Assembly: GCF_021173085.1 (NCBI RefSeq)
Contig: NZ_CP076413.1
Span: 62,001 to 126,000 of the forward strand
Direction of reading: 5' to 3'
Origin: Ralstonia wenshanensis
GTDB taxonomy: Bacteria; Pseudomonadota; Gammaproteobacteria; Burkholderiales; Burkholderiaceae
Length of the DNA: 64,000 bases
This document shows positions 8,166 through 19,056 of this stretch, one piece after another. The translations under genes and the position numbers were made by a program. Numbering within the stretch: position 1 is the stretch's first letter; every line of letters starts with the position of its first letter. The notes below the pieces were generated by a model, which had not been told where the DNA came from, did not search any database, and saw only the letters and a program-made list of their open reading frames with translations.

Positions 8166-9140
8166 ATGCGGCAAGCGTTGTGCATCGGCAGGGCAGGGTG
8201 GTTTGCGGTGGCATCGGCCGCAGCGATGGCCCTGGCGGGCTGCGCCAAACAAGACAACCACACCTACCAGGGCTATGTGGAGGGCGAGTTCGTCTATGTG
8301 GCATCGCCCGTGGGTGGGCGGCTCGAACATCTTGGCGTGCAGCGCGGGCAGACCGTCAACGCAGGGGCGCCGCTCTTTGCGCTGGAATCGGTGGACGAGA
8401 CGGCAGCTCGCCAGCAGGCAGCCGCGCAACTGCAAGGCGCCGAAGCGCAACTCGCCGATCTGAACGTCGGCAAGCGTGTGCCGGAGGTGGATGCGGTGCG
8501 CGCGCAACTGGCGCAAGCCGTGGCGGCGGACAAGCTTTCGTCGATGCAGCTGGCGCGAGACGAGGCGCAGTTCCGCGCAGGTGGCATCGCACAATCGCAA
8601 CTCGATGCAAGCCGCTCGACCGCACAGTCCAACGCACAGCGCGTGCGTGAACTGACCAACCAGTTGCGCATTGCCCAGTTGCCAGCACGCAATGATCAGA
8701 TTCGCGCGCAATCCGCACAGGTAGAAGCCGCACGCGCCGCAGTGGCGCAAGCGCAGTGGCGGCTCGATCAGAAAGCGCAGAAGGCTACGCAGGGCGGGCT
8801 CGTGTTCGACACGCTGTATCGCGAAGGCGAGTGGGTCGGCGCCGGCAGCCCTGTGGTGCGCATGCTGCCGCCGGCCAACGTGAAGGTGCGCTTCTTTGTG
8901 CCGCAAGGCGTGGTCGGCGCGCTTAAGCCTGGGCAAGCCGCGCGCCTGCACTGCGATGGCTGTGCGGCCGATATCAATGCCACGGTCACGTACATCGCAA
9001 CGGAAGCCGAATACACGCCGCCCGTCATCTACAGCAACACGACGCGCGACAAGCTTGTCTTCATGGTGGAAGCGCGTCCCGCCGTGGTCGATGGGCCGAA
9101 GCTGCGCCCAGGCCAGCCTGTGGAGGTCACGCTGCCATGA
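8166..9140 (+). CDS. Periplasmic adaptor lipoprotein of ABC exporter (HlyD/YbhG-like)
   Basis: A 324-residue membrane-fusion protein. The signal peptide ends in the lipobox ALAGC (Cys26), so it should be lipid-anchored and facing the periplasm. A biotinyl-lipoyl-like half-domain (VEGEFVYVASPVGGRLEHLGVQRGQTVNAGAPLFALE) is followed by a long alanine/glutamine-rich coiled coil (about residues 78-200), then the second lipoyl half and a beta-barrel region. This is the adaptor linking the inner-membrane ABC permease to an outer-membrane channel. A GGAGGGCGG ribosome site precedes the ATG. The ATPase gene overlaps its end by 4 bp. Confidence 0.85.
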   Translation: MRQALCIGRAGWFAVASAAAMALAGCAKQDNHTYQGYVEGEFVYVASPVGGRLEHLGVQRGQTVNAGAPLFALESVDETAARQQAAAQLQGAEAQLADLNVGKRVPEVDAVRAQLAQAVAADKLSSMQLARDEAQFRAGGIAQSQLDASRSTAQSNAQRVRELTNQLRIAQLPARNDQIRAQSAQVEAARAAVAQAQWRLDQKAQKATQGGLVFDTLYREGEWVGAGSPVVRMLPPANVKVRFFVPQGVVGALKPGQAARLHCDGCAADINATVTYIATEAEYTPPVIYSNTTRDKLVFMVEARPAVVDGPKLRPGQPVEVTLP

Positions 9141-10108
9141 GCGCTGCCAGCCACGACGGTCAACCGCACGCTCGCAATGGCGACTACGCCATCGACGTGC
9201 AAGGCCTGAACAAGCACTTCGGCGACAAGCACGTTGTGAAAGACCTCTCCATGCAAGTCGCGCGCGGTGAGATCTTCGGCTTTCTGGGCCCCAACGGCAG
9301 CGGCAAGACCACGTCAATCCGCATGATGTGCGGGCTGCTGACGCCCGACAGCGGCAGCGGCTCGTGCCTGGGGTACGACATCCTCAAGCAGTCGGCGCAG
9401 ATCAAGCGGCGCGTCGGCTACATGACGCAGCGGTTCTCGTATTGGGATGATCTTTCCATTCGCGAGAACCTGGATTTCGTCGCGCGCCTGTACGAGATGC
9501 CCAATCGGCGAGAGGCGGTGGACAACGCGCTCGAGAACCTCGGGCTGGCATCGCGCGCCAAGCAACTCGCGGGTTCGCTGTCGGGCGGCTGGAAGCAACG
9601 CCTGGCGTTGGCTGCCTGCATGCTCCACAAGCCCGAACTGCTGCTGCTCGACGAGCCCACCGCCGGTGTCGACCCGAAAGCGCGCCGCGACTTCTGGGAA
9701 GAGCTGCACCGGCTGGCGGCGGAGGGCATCTCGGTGCTCGTCAGCACGCACTACATGGACGAGGCCGAGCGCTGCCACAAGCTCGCCTACATCGCGTATG
9801 GCGAACTGCTCGCACACGGTACTACCGATGAGGTGATCGCCGGGCAGCGCCTGTCGACGTGGGCGGTCTCGGGTGGCAATGTGGTTGAGCTGGGCCGTAA
9901 GCTGGAAGGGCAGCCCGGCGTGGATCAGACCGTCGCGTTTGGCTCGGTGCTGCACGTGACCGGCGCCGATGCGCAAGCGCTGGAGGGCACGTTGCGCAAG
10001 CTCGCTGGGGAATCTGGCATGCGCGCCGATCCCATCAACACCGGCCTCGAAGACGTGTTCATCCACATGATGAAGCGCTCCTCCGACAACTACGGGGCGC
10101 AGCCATGA
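9137..10108 (+). CDS. ABC exporter ATP-binding protein (YbhF-like)
   Basis: A 323-residue ABC ATPase of the ABC-2 exporter class. Walker A GPNGSGKTT (residues 51-59), Q-loop region GYMTQRFSYWDDLSI, signature LSGGWKQRLALA and Walker B LLLLDEPTAGVDPKARR are intact. YbhF in E. coli has two ATPase modules; here there is only one. The start overlaps the adaptor stop as ATGA, and the end overlaps the permease start in the same way, so the three are translationally coupled. It powers export of a drug-like or toxic substrate, not identifiable from sequence. Confidence 0.88.
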   Translation: MSAASHDGQPHARNGDYAIDVQGLNKHFGDKHVVKDLSMQVARGEIFGFLGPNGSGKTTSIRMMCGLLTPDSGSGSCLGYDILKQSAQIKRRVGYMTQRFSYWDDLSIRENLDFVARLYEMPNRREAVDNALENLGLASRAKQLAGSLSGGWKQRLALAACMLHKPELLLLDEPTAGVDPKARRDFWEELHRLAAEGISVLVSTHYMDEAERCHKLAYIAYGELLAHGTTDEVIAGQRLSTWAVSGGNVVELGRKLEGQPGVDQTVAFGSVLHVTGADAQALEGTLRKLAGESGMRADPINTGLEDVFIHMMKRSSDNYGAQP

Positions 10109-11271
10109 AGCCGGACGGCAACCGCTTTTCGTTCGTGCGCTGGTGGAGCGTGGTGCTCAAGGAGTTCCTCCAACTGCGCCGCGACCGCGTGACGTTCGCC
10201 ATGATGATCGGCATTCCGATCATGCAGCTGTTCCTGTTCGGCTTTGCCATCAACGCCGACCCGAAGCACCTGCTGACCGGCGTGATTGCCGCAGACCAGA
10301 GCGAGTTCACGCGCAGCTTCCTGGCAAGCATGCGCAACTCCGACTACTTCGACTTGGCAACCACGCTGCCGGACGAAACCGCGGGGCGTGAGGCGTTGGC
10401 CAAGGGGCAGCTGCAGTTTGTCGTATCGATCCCGCCGGACTTCACGCGCAAGCTCGTGCGCGGCGAGAAGCCCTCGCTGCTCGTGGAAGCCGATGCCACC
10501 GACCCCGCCGCTACTGGCCTGGCCGTGGCCTCGCTTTCGCAACTGGTGCAGGGTGTCGTCAGCAAGGATATGAAGGGCGCGTTGTCACCGCTGGCAGGTG
10601 GCGCGGGCGGCTCCGCGAGCACCGCATCGCCATTCGATGTGCGCATCCACAAGCTCTACAACCCGGAAGGCATTACGCAGTACAACATCATCCCCGGCCT
10701 GATGGGCACCATCCTCACGATGACCATGGTGATGATGACGGGCCTGGCCATGACGCGCGAGCGCGAGCGCGGCACGATGGAAAACCTGCTCGCCACCCCG
10801 GTGCATCCGCTGGAGGTGATGACGGGCAAGATCGTCCCATACATCTTCATCGGGCTGGTGCAGGTGACGATCATCCTGCTGATGGCGGTCTTCGTTTTCC
10901 ACGTGCCGTTTGTCGGCAGCGTGTGGATGGTCTACGTGTCGGCGCTGCTGTTTATCGTGGCGAGCCTGACGGTGGGGATCACGCTGTCGTCGCTCGCGCA
11001 GAACCAGCTGCAGGCGACGCAGCTGACGTTCTTCTACTTCCTGCCGAACATCTTGCTCTCCGGCTTCATGTTTCCGTTCGTGGGCATGCCGAAGTGGGCG
11101 CAAGTGATCGGCAACCTGCTGCCCATGACGTACTTCAACCGGCTCACGCGCGGCATTTTGCTCAAGGGCAACGGCTGGTTCGAGCTGTGGCCGAGCATTT
11201 GGCCGTTGATGGTGTTTACGGTGGTGGTGTTGGGGGTGGCGTTGCGGTTTTATCGCAAGACGTTGGATTGA
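10105..11271 (+). CDS. ABC-2 type permease (YbhS/YbhR-like)
   Basis: A 388-residue ABC-2 family inner-membrane permease. TM1 is near residues 32-52 (FAMMIGIPIMQLFLFGFAIN), then comes a large periplasmic domain (about 55-185), and five membrane segments in the C-terminal half. The family motif region RERERGTMENLLATPVHPLEVMTGKI is present. E. coli has two paralogous permeases, YbhS and YbhR; this operon has one, which probably homodimerises. The stop is followed 41 nt later by copy 2 of the dispersed hairpin element. Confidence 0.87.
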   Translation: MKPDGNRFSFVRWWSVVLKEFLQLRRDRVTFAMMIGIPIMQLFLFGFAINADPKHLLTGVIAADQSEFTRSFLASMRNSDYFDLATTLPDETAGREALAKGQLQFVVSIPPDFTRKLVRGEKPSLLVEADATDPAATGLAVASLSQLVQGVVSKDMKGALSPLAGGAGGSASTASPFDVRIHKLYNPEGITQYNIIPGLMGTILTMTMVMMTGLAMTRERERGTMENLLATPVHPLEVMTGKIVPYIFIGLVQVTIILLMAVFVFHVPFVGSVWMVYVSALLFIVASLTVGITLSSLAQNQLQATQLTFFYFLPNILLSGFMFPFVGMPKWAQVIGNLLPMTYFNRLTRGILLKGNGWFELWPSIWPLMVFTVVVLGVALRFYRKTLD

Positions 11272-11311
11272 GGTGGCTATGTGGACGCTGTGGATTCGAC
11301 GTGCTGACGCT

Positions 11312-11524
11312 GGTGGTGCATCCCTTGTTTCGTCCCCTGCCGGGGCCGACTTACTTTCTTTGTCTTGCCAAAGAAAGGTAAGCAAAGAAAGGCGCGCCCG
11401 AGATGGCGACTTCCCCTTGGATTTATGTCACGGGGAGGGAGGAGAGGCAAACTCGCTGCGCTCAAACAGCCTCCCCTCTTTTCCCTCCCCGCGACAAAAA
11501 TCCAAGGCGCCATCTAGGGCAGGG
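11312..11524 (+). repeat. Dispersed hairpin element, copy 2
   Basis: Forward copy, about 213 bp, in the gap between the permease stop and the outer-membrane factor. The middle stem reads CCTTGGATTT against AAATCCAAGG, where other copies have CCTTGAATTT/AAATTCAAGG: a compensated A-T to G-C change. The apical arm also differs (GGGGAGGG/CCCTCCCC). Loop AAACTCGCTGCGCTCAAACA at 11449-11468. It occupies most of the 11272-11572 gap. One plus-strand frame stays open across the copy into the next gene. Confidence 0.87.
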
Positions 11525-11572
11525 TACGGCCAAACCCTCTGGCAGCGTTTGCTGGCGTTATGGCAAGCGCTG

Positions 11573-13018
11573 GTGGGTGGCGAGCGGTTGCTTGGTGTTG
11601 TGATTGTTGCCGCGCTGGGTGTGGGAGGCTGTGCCGTCGGACCTGACTTCAAGACGCCGGGCGGTCCTGCGGCCGCGGCCTATTCCGCACAGCCAGTGTC
11701 GCGGGAAACCGCATCCGCGCCCGTTGTTGGCGGCGAAGCGCAGCATCTTGTCGATGCCAACGTGCCGGCCGATTGGTGGCACCTGTTCCGATCGCCCGCG
11801 CTGGATGCGTTGGTGGACGAGGCGTTGCGGGCGAGCCCATCCGTGGCCCAGGCGCAGGCGCGCCTGCGTCAGGCGCAGGCCGAAGCGCAGGCGCAGTTCG
11901 GTTATGCGTTGCCGTCGGTGGATGGCACCCTGTCGGCGGTGCGTCAGCAGATCAACCCGGAGGCGTTCGGATTCAACACGCCCAAGCCGGGGCCGTTCAC
12001 GTTGTATTCGGCGTCGCTGTCGGTGTCGTATGCGCTGGATATTTTTGGCGGCGTGCGCCGGGCGCTGGAGGCATCGCAAGCCCAGGTCGATACGCAGCGT
12101 TATGAACTGGAAGCGGCGCGGCTGTCTCTGGCAGGCAATGTGGTGACGACGACGGTGCGGATTGCCGCGCTGGAGGCGCAGATCGCCACCACGCAACGAT
12201 TGGCGGCCGAGCAGCGCAGGCAGTTGGAGATCACGGAGCGCCGCCTCAGCCTTGGTGGCGTTGCGCAGGTCGATGCGTTCTCGCAGCGCACGCTTGTCGC
12301 GCAAACCGACGCCACGTTGCCGCCGCTCGTGCAACAGGCTGCGCAGCAGCGGCATCGTCTATCGGTGTTGCTGGGCCGCGAACCTGGCGCCGGGTTGCCG
12401 GAGTTGCCGTCGCTTGACGCGCTGCATCTGCCGGACCCGCTGCCGGTGTCGCTGCCGTCCACACTCGCGCAGCGCCGCCCCGACATCCGCGCTGCCGAGG
12501 CAATGTGGCACGAAGCCAGCGCCAACGTGGGCGTGGCCACGGCCAACCTGTTCCCGCGCATCACTTTGTCCGCAGGGCTAGGTTCGGAAACCACGAGCTT
12601 CCGCAACCTTCTCGGCGCCGGATCGAGCATCTGGAACCTCGGCGCAGGACTCACGCAACCGCTCTTCCACGGCGGTACTCTGCGCGCCAAAAAGCGTGAA
12701 GCCGAAGCCGCCTACGACGCGGCCGGCGCTGCCTACAAACAAGCCGTATTGCAAGGTCTGCAAGAAGTGGCCGACGCCCTGCACGCCGTCAACAACGACG
12801 CCCAAACGCTGCAGGCCCGAGCGCTGGCAACCGACCAGGCGCAACAGACCCTGCGCGCCGCCCAAGCCCGCCACGCCGCCGGCGGCATCAGCACGCTAAC
12901 GTTGCTGGACGCTCAGCGTCAGGTCGACCAAGCCACGCTGCAACAGGTGCAGAGCCAAGCCGACAGGTTGCTCGACTCCGCCGCACTAATGCAAGCCTTG
13001 GGCGGAGGCTGGCAATAA
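11573..13018 (+). CDS. Outer-membrane efflux factor lipoprotein (NodT/OprM family)
   Basis: A protein of about 481 residues of the TolC-like outer-membrane factor family. It begins with a lipoprotein signal ending in VGGC, followed by AVGPDFKTP, the canonical OprM/NodT mature start. Two OEP repeats follow, with LRQAQAEAQAQFGYALPSVDG, SYALDIFGGVRRALEASQAQ and QRRPDIRAAEAMWHEASANVGVATANLFPRITLS. It supplies the channel for the upstream ABC/adaptor pair. Start is uncertain: GTG 11573 gives a normal 20-residue signal peptide and TTG 11549 is possible. The frame is actually open back to GTG 11273, through repeat copy 2, which would add a non-membrane N-terminus and spoil the signal. The gene is bracketed by inverted element copies 2 and 3. 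Confidence 0.85.
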   Translation: MGGERLLGVVIVAALGVGGCAVGPDFKTPGGPAAAAYSAQPVSRETASAPVVGGEAQHLVDANVPADWWHLFRSPALDALVDEALRASPSVAQAQARLRQAQAEAQAQFGYALPSVDGTLSAVRQQINPEAFGFNTPKPGPFTLYSASLSVSYALDIFGGVRRALEASQAQVDTQRYELEAARLSLAGNVVTTTVRIAALEAQIATTQRLAAEQRRQLEITERRLSLGGVAQVDAFSQRTLVAQTDATLPPLVQQAAQQRHRLSVLLGREPGAGLPELPSLDALHLPDPLPVSLPSTLAQRRPDIRAAEAMWHEASANVGVATANLFPRITLSAGLGSETTSFRNLLGAGSSIWNLGAGLTQPLFHGGTLRAKKREAEAAYDAAGAAYKQAVLQGLQEVADALHAVNNDAQTLQARALATDQAQQTLRAAQARHAAGGISTLTLLDAQRQVDQATLQQVQSQADRLLDSAALMQALGGGWQ

Positions 13019-13078
13019 ACCCACGACAGAGGGAAACCAAATCGACAACGCAAGCCTTCAGACGGTGTGGCCGTTGAT

Positions 13079-13275
13079 GCCCTAGATGGCGCCTTGAATT
13101 TCTGTTGCAGAGAGGACAAAGAGGGGAGGCCTGTTTGAGCGAAGCGAGTTTGCCTCCCCTCCCTCTCTGCGACATAAATTCAAGGAATCTTTCGCCATCT
13201 CGGGCGCGCCTTTCTTTGCTTACTTTCTTTGGCAAGACAAAGAAAGTGAGTCAGCCCCGGCAGGGGATGAAACAG
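13079..13275 (-). repeat. Dispersed hairpin element, copy 3
   Basis: Minus-orientation copy between the convergent outer-membrane factor and PanE-like genes. It begins about 33 nt after the stop of the minus-strand PanE-like gene, so it is forward in that mRNA. Belongs to the class whose middle stem carries GCAGAGAGG against CCTCTCTGC. The loop, read on the minus strand, is AAACTCGCTTCGCTCAAACA, at 13132-13151. With copy 2 it forms a tail-to-tail pair around the outer-membrane factor gene. Confidence 0.87.
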
Positions 13276-13307
13276 GCGTGAACCCGAAGCGCAAAAAACG
13301 CAAACAG

Positions 13308-14276
13308 TCAGCCGGCCGCCGGCCGCAACAACCGCTGCTGATAAGCCTGCAAATGCGCAAACGCCACCCGCAGCAGCGACACATCAACGCCCAACGCCCG
13401 CCCACGGCGCAGCATGTCCCCCACGATGTGATCCGCCTCCACCCGCGCACCACTCTCCAGATCTCGCAGCATCGATGCCGTCAGCGGCGACCCAGCCTGC
13501 GTCAGCACATTGAGCCCGCGCTCCCGCGCAGCCTGCCGATTCGGATAGCCCGACGCCGCTGCGACACGCTCGCACGCGGTGAACATCGCCTCGTTCAGCG
13601 CAGCGCCCTCATCCGTGGCGACAATCTCGCCCACCGTCGCCCGCATCAGGCACGTCATTGCCGCCAGCGAAGTGAGGAACGTGAACTTCTCCCACATGTC
13701 CTGCATGACGTTCTCGGCCAGCACGGAATCAAAGTTGGCCGTGGCAAACGCGTCACGAATCGCCTCGGTGCGCTCGCGGGGCGCATGCGGCGTGCGCTCG
13801 CCAAACGTGATCGAGTGCACGGCCGGCCCTTGCCCGTTGCTCAGATGCAGCACGGCGCCATCCGGTGCGCTCGTCGCGCTGATATGGCACAGCCCACCCA
13901 GCACGCGCGATTCACCAAAGGCGGCATCAAGCCGCTCCAGATGCGCCAGCCCGTTGAGCACCGGCAGCACGACCGTGCGTTCACCCACCACGGGCCGGAT
14001 GGCCGTGATGGCGTCTTCCAGGTCGTAGGCCTTGCAGCTCAGCAGCACCAGGTCGGCACGGCCCCAGGCCGCGGCCTGGTCTGCGGTGAGGGTCTGCACG
14101 GGCAATTGCGCATCGCCGTGCGGGCTGCGGATCACGAGACCGTGTTCGCGCAACCGCGCCGCACGCGCAGGGCGCACCAGGAAGGTCACGTCCGCACCCG
14201 CCTGGGCGAGCCGCCCGCCGAAATAACCGCCGGTGCCACCGGCGCCAAGCACCAGAATCCGCATTGCTGTCGTCAT
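13308..14276 (-). CDS. 2-dehydropantoate 2-reductase family protein (PanE/ApbA-like)
   Basis: A 322-residue ketopantoate-reductase-family protein. The N-terminal NADP-binding motif RILVLGAGGTGGYFGGRLAQAG and the mid-protein VLLSCKAYDLEDAI, VLPVLNGL (conserved Asn region) and ENVMQDMWEKFTFLTSLAAMTCL (conserved Lys and Glu-type residues) fit the family. Many bacteria carry several paralogues, so a role in pantothenate synthesis is not assured. Start 14276 has a weak GGAAA site; MRILV at 14264 is an alternative. It is divergent from ttcA and its stop is followed by repeat copy 3. Confidence 0.8.
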   Translation of the reverse strand: MTTAMRILVLGAGGTGGYFGGRLAQAGADVTFLVRPARAARLREHGLVIRSPHGDAQLPVQTLTADQAAAWGRADLVLLSCKAYDLEDAITAIRPVVGERTVVLPVLNGLAHLERLDAAFGESRVLGGLCHISATSAPDGAVLHLSNGQGPAVHSITFGERTPHAPRERTEAIRDAFATANFDSVLAENVMQDMWEKFTFLTSLAAMTCLMRATVGEIVATDEGAALNEAMFTACERVAAASGYPNRQAARERGLNVLTQAGSPLTASMLRDLESGARVEADHIVGDMLRRGRALGVDVSLLRVAFAHLQAYQQRLLRPAAG

Positions 14277-14430
14277 GGGGTTCGTTTCCATCGAGCCGAA
14301 GATAGGCAAACGATTCTAGGCCTGTTCGCGCGACCCTGCAGACGGCGCCTCGCGCGCGCTAAAATGCTGATTTTCCTCACAATTTGACGCCCGTTCGGCC
14401 ATTATTCAGCGCTGGCGGGGTCGATATGCC

Positions 14431-15378
14431 ATGACGTTCTCCAATAATTTCCACCGCCTCGAAACCCGTCTGCAGTCGCAGGTTGGCCGCGCCATCGGCG
14501 ACTTCAAGATGATCGAAGACGGCGACACCATCCTCGTGTGCCTGTCCGGCGGCAAGGACTCGTACACGATGCTGTCGGTGCTGATGGCGCTGCAGAAGCG
14601 CGCGCCGGTCGACTTCAAGCTGATCGCCATGAACCTCGACCAGAAGCAGCCCGGCTTTCCGGAAGAGGTGCTGCCCAACTACCTGAAGAAGCTGGGCGTG
14701 GAATATGTGATCGTCGAGGCGGACACGTATTCGATCGTCAAAGAGAAGGTGCCCGAGGGCAAGACGACGTGCTCGCTGTGCTCGCGCCTGCGCCGCGGCG
14801 TGATCTACCGCACGGCCAAGGAACTGGGTGCCAACAAGATCGCGCTGGGCCACCACCGCGACGACATCGTCAACACGTTCTTCCTGAACATGTTCTTCGG
14901 TGGCAAGATGAAGTCGATGCCCCCCAAGCTGGCCACCGACAACGGCGACCACATCGTCATCCGGCCGCTCGCCTATTGCGCGGAAAAGGACATTGCTTCC
15001 TACGCCCGCGCGATGGAATTTCCGATCATTCCGTGCAACCTCTGCGGCTCGCAGGAAAACCTGCAGCGCAAGAAGGTCAAGGAGATGCTGCTGGAGTGGG
15101 AGCGCCAGACGCCGGGCCGCATCGACAACATCTTCGCCTCGCTGCAGAACGTGGTGCCGTCGCACCTGGCCGATACGGACCTGTTCGACTTCAACGGCCT
15201 GACCACGGGCCTGGCGAAGATCGGCGAGGACGCGCTGTTCGGTCAAACCGCCTATGACCAGGCGCCGCTGGTGTTTGCCGGCTCGCACGATGACCGCATC
15301 GAGTTCGTGCGGTTTGAGCGCAAACCGGGCGACAAGCCTGTCGAGCAAGCCGTGCCTGGGGAGGCGGCCGCAAACTGA
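14431..15378 (+). CDS. ttcA: tRNA 2-thiocytidine(32) synthetase
   Basis: A 315-residue PP-loop ATPase that thiolates cytidine 32 of certain tRNAs using a [4Fe-4S] cluster. The PP-loop SGGKDSYTM lies near residues 41-49. The cysteine pairs CSLC and CNLC, typical of TtcA, are both present, and [28 protein letters not shown] is a strong family block. Single-gene unit, divergent from the PanE-like gene across 154 bp. Confidence 0.93.
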   Translation: MTFSNNFHRLETRLQSQVGRAIGDFKMIEDGDTILVCLSGGKDSYTMLSVLMALQKRAPVDFKLIAMNLDQKQPGFPEEVLPNYLKKLGVEYVIVEADTYSIVKEKVPEGKTTCSLCSRLRRGVIYRTAKELGANKIALGHHRDDIVNTFFLNMFFGGKMKSMPPKLATDNGDHIVIRPLAYCAEKDIASYARAMEFPIIPCNLCGSQENLQRKKVKEMLLEWERQTPGRIDNIFASLQNVVPSHLADTDLFDFNGLTTGLAKIGEDALFGQTAYDQAPLVFAGSHDDRIEFVRFERKPGDKPVEQAVPGEAAAN

Positions 15379-15709
15379 GCGCGGCCCGCTCCCCATGTGA
15401 CCCTCTCCCCATGTGGCGGGCGCGCCATGCCGGGCGTCCGCCATCCGCCTGACCGGCCAGCGGGCTACCCGTCTCGGTCATGGCGCGATTGCAACAATTC
15501 CACCATTTGACCGGTTCTGGGGGAGGGTGGGCCCCATGCTAGAATTTTTCCATCTGTGTCTTATACGCCGCAAAAGCGCCCCGCAGAAGGGTTTGCAGGC
15601 GGTCCGGCCATCCTGAGGGGAGGTGGCGGGCGGTGGGTTTCAGGCAGCCATTCCCGGTGCCGGCAACCCCTCGCAGGCTATCGCTTCGAGTCACTCTAGG
15701 AACCTCCTT
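15379..15709 (+). other. Gap upstream of glmU, with a hairpin and a long leader
   Basis: 331 bp without a convincing gene. A hairpin TGGCGGGCGC/GCGTCCGCCA (15414-15443, one wobble pair) lies 35 nt past the ttcA stop but has no T-run. A -10-like TAGAAT near 15540 would give a glmU leader of about 160 nt. The frame upstream of glmU stays open to 15623, but an N-terminal extension is not expected in GlmU. No tRNA or known riboswitch was recognised. Confidence 0.4.
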
Positions 15710-17077
<1,368 letters not shown>

Positions 17078-17089
17078 CAGGGTTTCTCC

Positions 17090-17120
17090 TGCGCCGAACA
17101 GCGGATGCCGCTTCGGCGCA
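17090..17120 (+). other. Hairpin between glmU and glmS
   Basis: Two-part perfect hairpin: TGCGCCGAA/TTCGGCGCA outside and GCGG/CCGC inside with loop ATG. It begins 13 nt after the glmU stop and has no T-run, so it may act as an mRNA processing or partial-attenuation site that adjusts glmS relative to glmU. Function is inference. Confidence 0.45.
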
Positions 17121-17193
17121 CGAGCATCGATACTGAATTACCGAGTGCGGCGCACATTGAGCGTGCGGCCGCACCCCAACTGGAGAAATCAAC

Positions 17194-19032
17194 ATGTGCG
17201 GTATCGTTGGCGCGGTTTCCACGCGCAATATCGTTCCCGTCCTGATCGAAGGCCTGCGCCGCCTGGAGTATCGCGGCTACGACTCATGCGGCGTTGCCGT
17301 TCAGCGTGATGGCCAGCTACAGCGCGCGCGCACCGTTTCGCGCGTGGCCGATCTGGATGCCCAGGCACAGACGAGCCACCTCGATGGCGCCATCGGCATC
17401 GCCCACACGCGCTGGGCCACGCATGGCCGGCCGGACACCGTCAACGCGCACCCGCACTTTTCGGGCGACACCATCGCCCTGGTGCACAACGGCATCATCG
17501 AAAACTACGAATCGCTGCGCGAAGAACTCAAGGCCGTCGGCTACGGGTTTGAATCGCAGACGGATACGGAAGTCGTCGCGCACTTGATCCACCAGGCCTA
17601 CACCTACCCGAGCAGCGCCACGCGCGGTGATCTGTTTGCATCGGTGCGCGCGTCGGTCAAGCGCTTGCACGGCGCCTATGCGATTGCCGTGTTTGCACGC
17701 GACAACCCCGACGTGGTGGTGGGTGCGCGCGCCGGCTCGCCGCTGGTGGTGGCGATCGGCGAGAACGAATCGTTCCTGGCATCCGACGCGCTGGCCGTGG
17801 CCGGCACCGCGAGCCGCATGGCCTACCTGGAAGAAGGCGACGTGGTGGAACTCACCCGCGACGGCTTCACCGTGGCCGATGCACACGACAAGATCGTCGA
17901 GCGCGAAGTGAAGGAAGTCGGCACCTACGCCGCCGCCGTTGAACTTGGCCCCTTCCGCCACTTCATGCAGAAGGAAATCTTCGAGCAGCCGCGCGCGCTG
18001 GGCGACACGCTTGAAGGCGTGCAAGGCTTTGCGCCTGACCTGTTTGGCCCCGAGGCGGCCCAGGTGCTGCCCAAGGTCGACAGCGTGCTGATCCTGGCTT
18101 GCGGCACGAGCTACTACTCGGGCTGCACGGCCAAGTACTGGCTGGAATCGATCGCCAAGATCCCGACGCAGGTCGAGGTTGCCAGCGAATACCGCTATCG
18201 CGAGACGGTGCCCAACCCGAACGCGCTGGTCGTCGTGATCTCGCAATCGGGCGAAACCGCCGACACGCTGGCCGCACTGCGCCACGCCCGCGAGCTCGGC
18301 CACACGCACACGCTGGCCATCTGCAACGTGGCGACCAGCGCCATGGTGCGCGAGACGCAGCTCAAGTTCCTCACGCGCGCGGGCACCGAGATCGGCGTGG
18401 CGTCGACCAAGGCATTCACCACGCAGCTGGCCGCCCTGTACATGCTGGCGCTTACGTTCGCCAAGCTGCGCGGCCATCTGAACGCCGAGCAGGAAGAGGA
18501 CGCGCTGCGTCATCTGCGTCACCTGCCGTCGGCGCTGAATGCGGTGCTGGCGCTGGAGCCGCAGATCATCGCGTGGTCGGAAGAGTTTGCCCGCCGTGAA
18601 AACGCGCTGTTCCTCGGTCGCGGTCTGCATTATCCGATCGCCCTGGAAGGTGCGCTCAAGCTCAAGGAAATCTCGTACATCCACGCAGAGGCCTACCCGG
18701 CCGGCGAACTCAAGCACGGCCCGCTGGCCCTGGTGACCGAGCAGATGCCCGTCGTGACCGTGGCTCCGAACGACGCGCTGCTCGAAAAGCTCAAGTCGAA
18801 CATCCAGGAAGTACGCGCGCGCGGCGGCAAGCTGTACGTGTTTGCCGACGCCGATACGCATATCCAGTCAAGCGACGGCATCCAGGTGATCCGCATGCCG
18901 GAGCACTACGGGCAGCTCTCGCCGATCCTGCACGTGGTGCCGCTACAGTTGCTGGCGTATCACACGGCACTGGCGCGCGGCACGGACGTCGACAAGCCGC
19001 GCAACCTGGCGAAGTCGGTGACTGTCGAATAA
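17194..19032 (+). CDS. glmS: Glutamine--fructose-6-phosphate aminotransferase (isomerizing)
   Basis: A 612-residue two-domain enzyme giving glucosamine-6-phosphate from fructose-6-phosphate and glutamine. The N-terminal glutaminase begins MCGIVGAVS, with the nucleophile Cys2 exposed after Met removal, and has [10 protein letters not shown] and HNGIIENYE. Two SIS sugar-isomerase domains follow ([58 protein letters not shown]). It ends [12 protein letters not shown] like the E. coli enzyme. A GGAGAAA ribosome site precedes it and a Rho-independent terminator follows. Confidence 0.96.
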   Translation: MCGIVGAVSTRNIVPVLIEGLRRLEYRGYDSCGVAVQRDGQLQRARTVSRVADLDAQAQTSHLDGAIGIAHTRWATHGRPDTVNAHPHFSGDTIALVHNGIIENYESLREELKAVGYGFESQTDTEVVAHLIHQAYTYPSSATRGDLFASVRASVKRLHGAYAIAVFARDNPDVVVGARAGSPLVVAIGENESFLASDALAVAGTASRMAYLEEGDVVELTRDGFTVADAHDKIVEREVKEVGTYAAAVELGPFRHFMQKEIFEQPRALGDTLEGVQGFAPDLFGPEAAQVLPKVDSVLILACGTSYYSGCTAKYWLESIAKIPTQVEVASEYRYRETVPNPNALVVVISQSGETADTLAALRHARELGHTHTLAICNVATSAMVRETQLKFLTRAGTEIGVASTKAFTTQLAALYMLALTFAKLRGHLNAEQEEDALRHLRHLPSALNAVLALEPQIIAWSEEFARRENALFLGRGLHYPIALEGALKLKEISYIHAEAYPAGELKHGPLALVTEQMPVVTVAPNDALLEKLKSNIQEVRARGGKLYVFADADTHIQSSDGIQVIRMPEHYGQLSPILHVVPLQLLAYHTALARGTDVDKPRNLAKSVTVE

Positions 19033-19056
19033 GTTTCGGCAGGCGCGGAAACAGAA

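Noticed and set aside
11312-13275. Composite transposon or IS made by copies 2 and 3
   Set aside because: No transposase frame, no terminal inverted repeats of IS type and no target duplication were visible; the copies are hairpin elements at gene ends like the others.
15623-15709. N-terminal extension of GlmU to the upstream in-frame start at 15623
   Set aside because: GlmU proteins begin close to the VILAAG motif; the extension has no similarity, and GTG 15710 has a ribosome site and gives the family length.
17078-17193. glmS ribozyme-type riboswitch upstream of glmS
   Set aside because: The spacer is 116 bp with only a simple hairpin and none of the ribozyme core; that class belongs mainly to Gram-positive bacteria.
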